Of a DNA stretch of 64,000 nucleotides, positions 22,794 to 33,036 are shown piece by piece. Source of the stretch: Arabidopsis thaliana (taxonomy: Eukaryota; Streptophyta; Magnoliopsida; Brassicales; Brassicaceae); NCBI RefSeq assembly GCF_000001735.4, contig NC_003075.7, positions 497,001 through 561,000 of the forward strand, read 5' to 3'. The notes below the pieces were generated by a model. The model made no database searches, was not told where the DNA came from, and saw only the letters and a list, made by a program, of their open reading frames with translations. Position numbers and translations under genes: made by a program. The first letter of the stretch is position 1. The number at the start of each line of letters is the position of its first letter.

Positions 22794-23842
22794 TCATCGT
22801 CCTTGGTTCCAAAGTTCTTGCACCAGATCTGTTAAGTAATTCCTGAAATCAAAGCAGAAATCTTGATCATCAAACAAGAAAGTGGAATCTACAGAGTAGC
22901 ATGGAAATACACAAAATAATATAAGCGCTGCCATAGGGGACTCAAGGATTAGGCTTTGAAGAATAGAGGCCTCAATCTTTTGCATCGAAACCATTAAGTT
23001 CCAGGAGATTCAAAAGATCAGAGTTCAGTCTCAAACTATAGAATCCAATGAATTATTCTCAACGATTTTGTAGAACACACAACATAAAGTAACTTGGAGA
23101 TGGGAAACAGGGTTTGGCGAGCTCGAGAGACTCAACCGGTGCAAATCTAAACAAGTCAGAGACAAACATCATAAACAAGATTATAACAACAATTATAGGT
23201 TTTTTCTTTTTCATAGAAAAGCTTGCCTCACAAGTGTAGATTTCATCTACTGCTAACTCATTTTCAGCCACGCCACTCGATATTGCATCCTCGTCAACAA
23301 CTGTACTTTTCCCAACCAAAACCTGTCCTTGGGCCTGAGAATAAAAAAGAGTAGACTGCAGTGCAATCTGAAAAGAAGTTTTTGCATCTTACACGTCTTG
23401 AGTGGTATCACGCTCTAATTCTACAGCTTTTTCACCCAAAATCATAGTCTCCCAGACTTTATCCTCAACCTCAGAAGCATTGTGACCCGCTGACTCCACT
23501 AGAACCTGCTGCAACCTCGCTTCACCCAAAGATAATTCCAAAGTAGCCTCTTGAACAACTTCTCTAGCTATGCATTCTTCATTGGACGCAATGGATTCTT
23601 TCTCCTGTAAGGCTATCAATTTATCTATGGCTTTCTGTCGCATGGTATTATCGAATCTTAAAGCTTTCAATGCTCTTATCGCATAATGAAGTTGATCCCA
23701 GAGTTCCTCCAAATTAGTTTCTGATGAGAATCAAAAAGGGAAGACTGCAGTGCTCTCTGGAAATCAGCCTCTGCACCCTTCACATCTTGAGTGGCCTCAC
23801 CCTCCAACTCTACAGCTTTTCACCCCAAATCATAGTCTCAGT
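22794..23842 (-). pseudogene. Decayed or poorly defined locus with internal repeats
   Basis: On the minus strand, 23712-23392 keeps an open frame for about 105 residues (LEELWDQLHYAIRALKALRF through KAVELERDTTQDV), helical and Glu-rich, with no upstream ATG in frame. Further coding-like pieces follow at ~23300-23230 (VVDEDAISSGVAENEL) and ~22840-22794 (YLTDLVQELWNQGR, stop). A GC-type donor (GAG/GCAAGC) may lie near 23228. The end of the main piece is repeated upstream at 23737-23842 with a frameshift. By position it may be AT4G01245, a hypothetical gene. It could be a real short gene with unusual exons or a relic of a coiled-coil gene; I lean to a relic. Confidence 0.45.
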
Positions 23843-24257
23843 GACAATTTTGTACAAACGTATTTTTTTAGTGAATATAATTTTATTAAATTAAAAGCTG
23901 AAAACCCACAAAATATGGTAAAATAAAATTCCAACAAAAAATGAATTAATAATAAAATCTATAATATGTATACTAGATAAGTACCGCCTAAATATACAAT
24001 GTAAGATATATATATTATTATTATCTTTTCTCGACAGTACAGTAATTCAAACATTTTTCTTGATATTTAATTTAATAATTTTTTATTTAAACAAAACTCT
24101 AGTCTTTTGCAATCTATTTTATTATTTTATTTTGATTCTACACACTTAATATTATTGATACTATTTAAATTCTAAATATTAACTCACACACATTTTTATA
24201 TTTAATTTAATATTTAGAAAAGAAAAAAAAAATCTTACACAATCAATTTTATATACA

Positions 24258-24712
24258 TCTTATATAATAAATAAAGGTTTCTCCTATTCAAGAGCTACGA
24301 GAAGCTGACACGTGACATCTCTCCTTGTGACATGTGTCCTCTCTCAACTTAAATACACTATTATTTATTTTCAATAGTTTTAATTATATATCATTATTTT
24401 TCCCAAATATTTCTTTAAAAGAAATTTTTCCTACAAACTTTTGTGATCATTTAAAATAAAAATTAAATATCTAAAATTTATACTTAAATACAAAAGATTC
24501 TAATAGTGGATACAAAAGAAACAAATACAGCTTATTTTATAGTGTCATTTTAATCTAATAAAAAGACTTACTCTTTAATTAAAATTGGGTATTGCTTTTT
24601 CTTACCGTTAGTGTATTTTATATTATTCCATTAATGTTTATTTAGTCATAAAATATTTTTATATATTATTAAATTATTTACAAACCCACGCAACGCGTGA
24701 GACATTTCCTAG
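24258..24712 (+). mobile_element. Short non-autonomous Helitron (ATREP-like), 455 bp
   Basis: The ends fit Helitron rules: the element starts with TC after an A and ends with CTAG before a T, which matches insertion between A and T without target-site duplication. About ten bases before the 3' end is a GC-rich hairpin, CCCACGC-AAC-GCGTGAG, in otherwise AT-rich DNA. It carries no Rep/helicase frame, so it would have been mobilised by an autonomous relative. The 5' sequence, TCTTATATAATAAATAAAGG, resembles other Arabidopsis Helitrons as I remember them. Confidence 0.85.
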
Positions 24713-25517
24713 TATTTTTATAAGAATATGCACAAAATAACCATAGATTGTAAAAGAATTAACAAACTAGCCATGCTGTTACAGTACACTCTATTTCTTC
24801 ACTTGCAATTACTTTTATACCCATTTCGAACTTTATATATATTACACGTTATTTTCCAAAATTACACAAAACACTTAGATGATTCTATGGCGAAAAACTT
24901 CCGACGAATCCGAAACAAACTACCACTCATCTCTCTTTCTTCCACCACCACAACCACCACATCTTCCACCATCACAACCACCAGATCTCTTTTTCGATAA
25001 ATGTAGGCTGCCAAACGTTATTTATATTGATAGATTATTTCTCCCTTAATTTGTAGAAGATTTCTCATTTTATTTTGTTCGATTTTGATTTTTTTTGGAA
25101 TCTCCGTCGTTATGTTTTCTTTTTAAATTGTATGTTATTTTTTTTAACCACGTTATTTTTTTAAATTACACGTGATAACTGAAAATCTCTTTCTGTCAAC
25201 ATACTACTTTTTCATATAACAGATCATTTATTATCATAACATATTAGAAAAATATCATTTTTTGATAAATATCTTGTTATTCTCATAAACTTGCTTTCGA
25301 TTTAAGTTGTAAAGACATTTTTGTATTTTTTATATAGTCATATGATTATTTATTCACATAAAAACTGATAATGGTTAGTTTTTTTTTTTTTTAATTCTAT
25401 AATTAGTTTCTAATATTATCTTATGTATATATGCTATGGTGGTTACCTAGAAATCTCTTAGATCCCACTTGAGACGTGCACTTGCCTAGTCGCGTCAGAC
25501 TATTGTGTTTAAAGTTA

Positions 25518-25643
25518 TGAAACAAGTTTAACGCAATGAGATAAATACCACAAGTAAATCAGTGAGTACTCGAGCAAGGATGAAACAAGTTCTATGCAAT
25601 GATGAGACAAAGACCATAACTCCATAAGTAAATCGTACTCGAG
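25518..25643. repeat. Two-copy tandem duplication
   Basis: Both copies start ATGAAACAAGTT and end ACTCGAG: 25518-25574 and 25580-25643. They differ by small indels. Confidence 0.7.
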
Positions 25644-25838
25644 TTAAACAAGATGTATCGAGCTTAAGGAATATACAATTAAATTTTTTCTAAGATGTTT
25701 AGAAACAATAGGAAGAAAACCCGAAAAAAAGTAACAAAGAACATTTTCTTTTATCCTATTTTTACATATGCTCCGAGAATAATTCCTTAATCCTATAAAT
25801 CTGTCCTAATAAGAGTATTCTAAGCCGTCGTAATCTAA

Positions 25839-27129
25839 TCATATTCCTCCGGTGGTAGTGGCGGCACTGTTCACAACCCAAGAGAGATCAAAACTCGCCG
25901 GAGCCGAGTTCCCGGAAAAGCTATCTCCGGCTGCGAATTCCTCTAACCCATCGAAGAAATCATCGCTAACCACCGTATCCGACAAAGATAACAGATCTTC
26001 TTCTCCGTCAAGATCTCCCACCGCTAGATGATCCTCAACAGGCAAAACAAATTCGTCGGCTGAAGTCACCGGAGACGATGAATAAGTAGCAATAGTGGTC
26101 GTCGGAGATTTACTCGTCTGTTGATCGGATGGTTTCTGACGTGTGCTTCCGGCGAGAGAATTACGGTGTGTCGGAGCTGGATGATTATGCTCCGCCGTGT
26201 AAGTGACGATAAACATCTTCGGGTCGGATCTATTTCGCTCCACTTGTTTACGGGCTAAACAACCTTTTGATGTACTACATCTGTAGTATCCTCTGTTTTC
26301 ATGAAAATGAGAATTAATTAGAATCCTTTACCAAAAATGTAACGCAGATAATAATTTAACAAACCAAAATCAGACAGAATCACAAAAACAGACAAGTTTC
26401 TTTTGTCTTGAAAGAATACACACATTTATAACTCAATAAATGACTTTTTTTTTTCTGGTAATTTTTTTGGTTTTACCTTGGATATGGTGAACCTTTGATG
26501 GGTTTCTGTCCGTACTTTCGCCATGCCCAGACATCGGAGTTTAAAGCTTCTGCTGCTACATGGCACACTTTCTTATGCTGTATCTTTCTGTAACAAGCAA
26601 CCAAATAAAAACAGAGACTTTTTATTTTAGCCTTCTTGATTCAATCAAATTTGATGGGTTCGACAAAAATTGAGACTTTTAACCATTTCTATACAGCAAA
26701 ATTCGGAATTTTGATTAATTCAACAGAATTTCGTAAACTTGTTGATGGGTTTGACAAAAGGTTTAAACTTTATCGAAAATTGGGTGAAGAAACGAACCTT
26801 CTTTTAGATCTAGAGGTATTGGAGCCACTGGGTTTGCTAGTGACGCTACCGGAAGAAGCAGAGAGAGAAAGAGGACGTTTCTGGTTCTGTGGCTTTCTAG
26901 GTTCTTCTGGGTAGTTTATACAAGAAAACGAAGAGACGACAGATTCTTGTGTGAACGGTGTGTAGAGATCTCGAATCTCTCCGAAGGAGACGGCATTACT
27001 TTGTCGTCCGACGGTGAATATAGGGTTTGTGTGAGATGAAACGCCGGGGGAATATACGGTGGTAGTAGCTGATGAGCTTACGGCTGAGCAGCCTCTGACT
27101 ACGGCGTGGAGATCCCAATCGTCGGCCAT
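25839..27129 (-). CDS. WRKY22: WRKY transcription factor 22, 298 aa
   Basis: Three coding exons on the minus strand: 27129-26798, 26587-26477 and 26292-25839. A group IIe WRKY factor that binds W-boxes (TTGACC/T). It is known to act in flagellin-triggered immunity downstream of a MAP kinase cascade and in dark-induced senescence. The WRKY domain has WRKYGQK (residues 133-139) and the zinc ligands C153, C159, H183 and H185 (CX5CX23HXH). The basic run SKRRKIQHKK (~108-117) is a probable nuclear localisation signal. The intron after PYPR, before the zinc finger, is the conserved WRKY-domain intron. The C-terminus is acidic and Ser-rich, likely an activation region. The length matches the known protein. 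Confidence 0.97.
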
Positions 27130-27239
27130 TGAATTTGGTTACTCAGGGGAGACAAAAAGCTTCGAATCTCTGAGGAGAGAAGAGAAAAAAGCAGAGGAGA
27201 CAAAAGAGAGCGCTGACTTTTGAAGGGTAGAGAGATATG

Positions 27240-27245
27240 TTTATA
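27240..27245 (-). promoter_or_regulatory. Probable TATA box of WRKY22
   Basis: TATAAA on the minus strand about 111 bases upstream of the WRKY22 ATG. Confidence 0.5.
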
Positions 27246-27412
27246 AAGAGACTGAAGATGGACGAAAATAAAAAAAGGGTTGAAAAAAATGGAGGAAAGA
27301 TTTTATTAAATTATTATTTATGATTCAAATACAGTATAATATACAATTTTGTTTTCTTCTCTCTTTTTGTTACATTGTAATTATTCCACATATCAACTTA
27401 TTGTTTTGAATG

Positions 27413-27537
27413 GATATTGTGGTTAATCCGGAATAATCCGTCAGCAGTACAGTCTATACTATTTTTTGAGACGGATATGTTGTGGTTAGTGCGAACTAAT
27501 CCGTCAACGGTCCAATCTATACTATTTTTTAGGACAG
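27413..27537. repeat. Two-copy ~61-bp tandem repeat
   Basis: Units at 27413-27473 and 27474-27537 share GATAT, TTGTGGTTA, ATCCGTCA and TCTATACTATTTTTT. The flanking sequence has scattered ACCGC/GCGGT motifs, as in subterminal regions of hAT-like elements, but no ends were found. Confidence 0.65.
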
Positions 27538-29070
27538 AGAACAAACCGCTGCAAACTTAGTTTAAAGTCAATCCGCATCAAATTTATTTGTTTTTTTGGT
27601 TCTGCTTCATTACGAACTATAGATTGTGAATGATAAATAAAAAGCGGTTCGGTTTGTAGATGGTTTGTCCGCTTGGATCGCTGTAACCATTCAAAGTTTA
27701 TCTCGCAAAAATTAGTTTATTAGTTGAAAATATTAATAGACATGAATTTATGAATTACAAAAAAAGACCTGAAAATATTTTGTTGAGTCACACAACTTGT
27801 GACTATAAAATATATTTAACTAAAAATAAAATTTGTGTACGGATGGTGTAAACATACTGAATAATTTTTGTATATAAAACAGGAAATGAAGAAGGACATG
27901 TGACGATTGCACAAAACTAATACTAGATGTTGTAATTAGCAAACTAATAGGAATCGTCCTCTATAAACCGATGCCATTATTGTGCCAACCTATCGTTACA
28001 ATTTTACTAAATGTTAGTGTTTATTTGACATATTTTCCTTTTAGTGATAGCAATTGTTTAGACATTACTAAATTAAACATATCTCTGTATCTTGTTTTAA
28101 AAGCAAATAAGTATGAACACACTTGGAAAAAGATGAGCACTGTCGGAATCACAATACGTGTATATGCCGATTATATAATACGTATATTAGAATATTTTAT
28201 ATTCTATATATATATAGAGAGAGGAATAGTCTCTTTGGCTTTTTTGGGCAATTCTAGAAAGAGAGAAAAGTATGTGCTTGAAGAAGGTATCTCGATGCTT
28301 ATCCTGTCTTTGTCGCCTAGTGACTAAAACCACTTATGGTTTCCGGTTTCTTGTATTTGGTTGACTTTGATAAAATGTCAAAGGCTTTGAATAATCTCTT
28401 AATTCATCTTTTGTCAACCTCACACTCCTTTGGACATTTCCACGCGTCTCTCACACGCGCTTTTAGGGATCCTTTGATTTGATTTTAAATAGTGGGAAAC
28501 CATACTTTCGTACTAGTGCCCACTTTTTATCGATGCGCACAAGATGAAGTAAACAATTCTTAAATCTTTTTACACCAACGATTATGGAATTGGAAGTTGT
28601 CAAGATTAATTTAGACAAAAAAAATTATAATGTTAAGGGATAAGAATAAAAGTTTAATTTGTTGTGAGCTTTCGACATTACAAAATAGTCAATCTAACAA
28701 CTGATGTTTATAAAAAAAGAACCATTCATGGATAACACATATGTATTCCATTTTATATTTTTCCAAAAAATGTGCTTAAATGCAATATAAAAAGTATGTA
28801 GATAGAAAGATAGTGATTGTCACTTAGCACCATAGTGTTGATCACTCTGCCACATACTCTAAACATGGGATACTATTGTACCATTCATTACCTTTTGAGA
28901 ATAGCAACAGCAAAGCACATGTAGGTAATGTTATAAAAAATAATAATATGAGTAGTGTGTTTATTTAGTTCTTCCCATTCTACAACTCATTTAAAAAAAA
29001 GAAAAACAATAACATAATTTTTGAAATAAACACACAAATTTACTAAACATTTTATTTTCGGAAAAAATAT

Positions 29071-29275
29071 TATTCTTTCCGTTTCACAATATAAATTATT
29101 TTAACTAAAAACACGCAGATTTAAGAATATTTATTTTGAAAAAATTTAACTAATTATTATGTAATAATCATAAATATAAAAATAATATATAATTTGTATA
29201 GAAATTTAAAAACAATTTGTATTGTAAAAAAAAAATTGGTTCAAAATAATTTATATGGTGAACAATAAGAAAGAA
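29071..29275. mobile_element. Decayed Stowaway/mariner-type MITE
   Basis: The two ends are imperfect inverted repeats: the 5' end contains CACAATATAAATTATTTT, and the reverse complement of the 3' end contains CACCATATAAATTATTTT. The interior is AT-rich and non-coding. The total is about 205 bp. The outermost bases are eroded and no clean TA duplication is visible. Confidence 0.55.
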
Positions 29276-29769
29276 GAAAAGGAAAAAGAATTTTACGAGT
29301 GAAGCAGAGTGTGACACACGTGCCAAACGAGGGGAGCGCGTGATCTCCGCGAGTAAAAAAGGTTGACAAATTTTCATAAAATCAACGGTTCACACGGCGA
29401 GTAAGATAAGATGACGTGGAGTTTGCTACAGCTGTCGAGAAAAATGCTTTTATGCCGTTGTTACCATTATCTCTCGCCTCGTGATGTTGATTCCTCTTTG
29501 TGTTAGTCAATCGTACGGCTTATAACGAATCACAATCTTTGTAGTCATTCATCGGACGGTCAAAGCTATTATAAATGCTTCAACTTTGATCCAACGGTCA
29601 AGATTCTCCTGACCCAGTCAGGGGTGCATGAGCCACGTGAAACCTTCGAGGACGAGTTTTTTTAGCAAAAAAAATATTTAGCTCCAAGTGGCCTGCACGA
29701 GGCATTGTATCACAAAAACGCGTGGACCCAAACCCAAGCATTCTTTTATTATTATAAAGATACATACAA

Positions 29770-31165
29770 TATTACTAAAAACGAGTTAAGTCAACATTAA
29801 TTTAAACATTGTGTTTGACTAACCGATTTTTTTTTAATTTTATATCTAATCAAGTTAATGATTACTTTTATTTATATTTTGTTGGTAAATCACTTTGATT
29901 GTTCGACAACTCACACAACTGATGCATTTTTTCTGTTAAGTTGGTAAACCCCAATTAGTAGGAGGAATTAATAAATGAGTACTCCTCCACTAATCAATAG
30001 CTGATTTGGGCTTTTTGGGCCGTTAGTGAAAAAAACGTTGGGCCAATACAAGCCACTGTGGTTGAAAATGTTATTCTCACGTGACTTTTTACAAGTGCTT
30101 TCCTTTATATCTGGATTGGGCTTTAATGGGCCGTTAGGTAAAAACGTTGGGCCTAATACAAGCCACTAAGGTTGTATATGTTTTTATCTCACGTGACTTA
30201 CACGTGCTTTCCTTCCCCAAATTTTCGCGCTTACCATTGAAATTTCAACTTTTCTCCCCTTGTTGGGGAATAACGCTAAGACGAAAGATACAATAGACAC
30301 ACTGGTCAAGTCCTGGTTATCTGAAATAGGTTCGCCACTGCTTCCCTGATCTCATTTTTGGTTATCCCGAATAGGCTTGCCACACAGCTTAGTTCCACTC
30401 AGTTCACATAGCTTCACATAGTTTTGGTTATCTAGAATATGTAGGTACATAGCAACTAGTTGTCACTGCTTCCCTGGTCCCATTTTGGTCATTGACTTGT
30501 GAACTTGGTTCATTATTTCACATTTGTCATGTCTGAAGCAATGTAATCCGATTAAACAAAATTAATTTGACCTTCAAGTGACCTATGAAGATGGTGATTC
30601 ACCTTAGTTCATCTTGTTATTCCTGCAGAGTAGAGTACTTTGTTCGGTTTCTAGTCTCTTACAACAACTTGTTAAACTACGCAATTTCGTAAGCAATGGT
30701 GAAGAAGTTGAGGAAGAGAGGATTGAACATTGCGTTTCTTTTCTTTTAGGTCTTTGAATTTTCTTTTATGAAGTCTCTAATACAAAACAATCTTTCTTAC
30801 TCTGACAGGAGTTATAAGGAATTGCTAGCCAAGTGCAATCAGCTGGGTAGAGGCGAAGCACAATCTTCTGAGAAACTTGAAAAAGCTTTGGAAAAGATAG
30901 AAAAACTAAAGGTGTGTGTTTTGGTGTTTCTCTCGATCTTCTTTGTGTCTTCTATATCTGGCTCTTATTATGTTTATTCTATGACCAGAAACGAATGAGG
31001 GAACTTGAGTTGATAACTGAAGAGAACAGAGCTATACGGGACATAAACGTTTCAAAGAAATGCAGTTACACAGAAGTTTCCCTTAAAAGACCCGACATCG
31101 TCAATGTCACCTTACAGCAATGGTACTTTTGTTGTACATCATGAATTCAAGTTCTCTATAAAAAC
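29770..31165 (+). pseudogene. Rearranged partial duplicate of the RING E3 ligase gene at 35351-37891
   Basis: The promoter region 29770-30255 matches 35037-35245. At about 30260 it jumps directly to the middle of the parent coding sequence (LLGNNAKTKDTIDT, parent exon 5), so exons 1-4 with the RING domain are missing. The parent's intron 5, exon 6 (30809-30911) and intron 6 are well conserved. In exon 7 the copy jumps from GAAGTTTCC (parent ~37115) to AAAAGACCCGACATC (parent ~37401), losing ~285 bases, and ends near parent 37470. The promoter part is itself duplicated in tandem (about 29987-30105 and 30113-30230). No complete product is possible. Confidence 0.9.
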
Positions 31166-31569
31166 ATTTGGTTAGGGGTGTGTGTGTAGGAGTCATCTCT
31201 AATTATTTTTGAAAGGTTATCGTCTCTAATTATAAGTAAACTTCAAAACTAAGTGATGAGTTTTTGCCTCTTTCCAAAGTTATTTCCCAATGTATTGGTT
31301 GAATAGAACAGAAAGTATTCTACTGAAACATGTTTTGAAACGCCATTCCAAGACATCAATAACATAAATTACCACTTAACATAAACGAAGGGGTCTTATA
31401 CCCAATCAAAGCATCCAACAATAGAAGCAAACAGAATAATTATCTGATAGAACAAAAGTCTTAAGAAGCCAAACCACCGATAAGAAACTAAAGCCGCAAA
31501 ATGCAAAAAGCAAACTAAAAAAGGATAAGAAAAACAAGCCAACAACAAACCACCAGCTAGCCCTTTCAT
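31166..31569. other. 3' flank of the storekeeper-type gene
   Basis: No gene is seen. This is the probable 3' UTR of the minus-strand gene that follows, plus spacer. Confidence 0.5.
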
Positions 31570-32547
31570 CTACTTACAGGAATAAGATGCGTTGTCTTGC
31601 TTAGACAGCACATTCGTCACGGCAGCAACAAATTCACTTCTCATCATAGAGAGCTCCTCTTCCTTAGCCTGAATCTTCTTCAAGTTTTTTTCCATCTTTC
31701 TCTTTTGTTTTCCGTCTTTGATCTTATCCAATTTTGCACTCCATTTTGTGTCATCAACACCCAAAGAATTCGGATTCTCAACCTTCAAGTAAGAGACCAA
31801 CTCTTGACCAGAAGATAAAGTGCTTATGACAAACCGATGTTTCTGTGGCTCTTGATCATCTTCATCAACCTTGACACTTCCTCCAAGCTGTACTTGTCGC
31901 ATATTCTTTGATTTCGAATACAATACACCGTTACTTCCCCAAATCTTTCTCGACAAGTCAAAACAATTTTGGTCGGAAGCTTTCGAAAACACCATCACTT
32001 CTTCATTCTTTCCTTTTTTAAGACCCTTCGAAACTCTGCCATTGAATTTTTTCTTCAAGTTTCCAATTTTGGTTACCAGTTGAGGTTTGGTAACATCAAA
32101 ACTGATGGAGTTCTTGATAGACTCATAAAAATCATCGATATGATCACTAGGGTTTTCTTTCTTAGTAGCGAAATCAAGGAAGCCTTGGAGCAAAATAGCT
32201 TCGTCTTCTTCGGTGAATAACCTAACAAACAGATTCTTCTTTAGCGTTTCATCCTTCTTCTTCACATCCTCCTCACCCATTGAGTTCTTCGATTTCTTCT
32301 TACTCATTTCGTCTGTTTTCTCAAACGATCTCTTGGCAGCAGTAGAGCTTTCCGGTTTGGTAGTAGTCTTGGAACCAGAAGGCTTGCTCACAACCACCGG
32401 CTTCTTGGAAGACTCTTTGACGGGTGAATCGGCGGAAGAGTCAGACTCTTCACCTGAAGTAGCAGACTCGCCAGAAGAAGCAGACTCTTCTTCTTCAGAT
32501 GAAGACACTACTGGATTCTCGATTTTTTTCAACTGCTTTGGTGCCAT
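31570..32547 (-). CDS. Storekeeper/GeBP-type transcriptional regulator, 325 aa
   Basis: An intronless minus-strand gene whose ATG begins MAPKQLKK. The N-terminal ~110 residues are a Ser/Glu-rich acidic region followed by a Lys-rich one, probably disordered and nuclear. Residues ~108-205 are the DUF573 (GeBP/storekeeper) DNA-binding domain: LFVRLFTEEDEAILLQGFLD, TKPQLVTKIGNLKKKFNGRV, KGLKKGKNEEVMVFSKASDQ, FDLSRKIWG. The C-terminus has a coiled-coil-like segment (KMEKNLKKIQAKEEELSMMR) that may serve as the family's leucine-zipper-like dimerisation motif. Target genes are unknown. By position this is AT4G01260. It lies between the two copies of the RING gene. Confidence 0.92.
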   Translation of the reverse strand: MAPKQLKKIENPVVSSSEEEESASSGESATSGEESDSSADSPVKESSKKPVVVSKPSGSKTTTKPESSTAAKRSFEKTDEMSKKKSKNSMGEEDVKKKDETLKKNLFVRLFTEEDEAILLQGFLDFATKKENPSDHIDDFYESIKNSISFDVTKPQLVTKIGNLKKKFNGRVSKGLKKGKNEEVMVFSKASDQNCFDLSRKIWGSNGVLYSKSKNMRQVQLGGSVKVDEDDQEPQKHRFVISTLSSGQELVSYLKVENPNSLGVDDTKWSAKLDKIKDGKQKRKMEKNLKKIQAKEEELSMMRSEFVAAVTNVLSKQDNASYSCK

Positions 32548-33036
32548 TGTCAATCTAAAGACTATATCGATTTGGTTTTGAGGTTTTAAAAAGTTTGTTT
32601 GTGAAATGAGAGTGGCGATTAACTAAGTGCGAGTATTTATAACTGGTTTAATAGTTGTTTTCTCTTGAGGAAGGTCAAGAGATACTTAATCATAGCCGTT
32701 TAAAAATATTACATTTTCCAAGTTATAAATGCTGCAGACATCAACTCTGTTTTCCAATACTCAATTTTACTTTTTCTTGAGAAAGCAACTATTACGGCTC
32801 ATTGTACAAGTGACGAGGAAACTAATTATTGCTTGAACAAAAACAAATAATGTTTGGTCTTCCGGGAAGCTTTCCTCAGAGTATGGAACCGTCTTGAAGT
32901 ACTAGCTTTCTTAAAAGGTTGAAGTCATGTTGTCCCGGTTTGTCGCTGTTTAACAAGTTTCAATGTCTAGAGTTTATTAACTTGCAGCTCAATTTACTAT
33001 GATACTTTGGTTGTAAAATGTTAGTGAACCTTATGA
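32548..33036. other. Upstream region of the storekeeper-type gene
   Basis: Apart from the TATA box, nothing else is recognised. The far end approaches the last traces of the SIP-type pseudogene. Confidence 0.45.
32634..32641 (-). promoter_or_regulatory. Probable TATA box of the storekeeper-type gene
   Basis: TATAAATA on the minus strand about 90 bases upstream of the ATG at 32547. Confidence 0.55.

Larger units (their letters stand above)
23843..25838. other. AT-rich intergenic region containing a Helitron
   Basis: Very AT-rich DNA between the decayed locus and the WRKY22 3' end. It contains the Helitron at 24258-24712 and a ~62-bp tandem duplication at 25518-25643. An open frame at 24890-25000 is a Thr/Ser-rich low-complexity stretch with no support as a gene. 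Confidence 0.55.
27130..29769. other. WRKY22 promoter and long intergenic region
   Basis: No protein-coding gene is supported; the longest frame (27971-28327) is AT-rich and unlike a protein. It contains a two-copy tandem repeat (27413-27537) and a decayed MITE (29071-29275). TTGAC-type W-box cores occur at 28361 and, as TTGACC on the minus strand, at about 29557 and 29595. A CACGTG G-box lies near 29634. A TATAAAT-like box near 29570 could belong to an unannotated transcript. Confidence 0.5.

Noticed and set aside
24728-25000. 90-codon frame next to the Helitron
   Set aside because: Mostly hydrophobic and Thr-run low complexity. No support as a gene.
27971-28327. 118-codon frame in the WRKY22 upstream region
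   Set aside because: AT-rich, no domain-like features, and no splice or promoter context. Probably chance.
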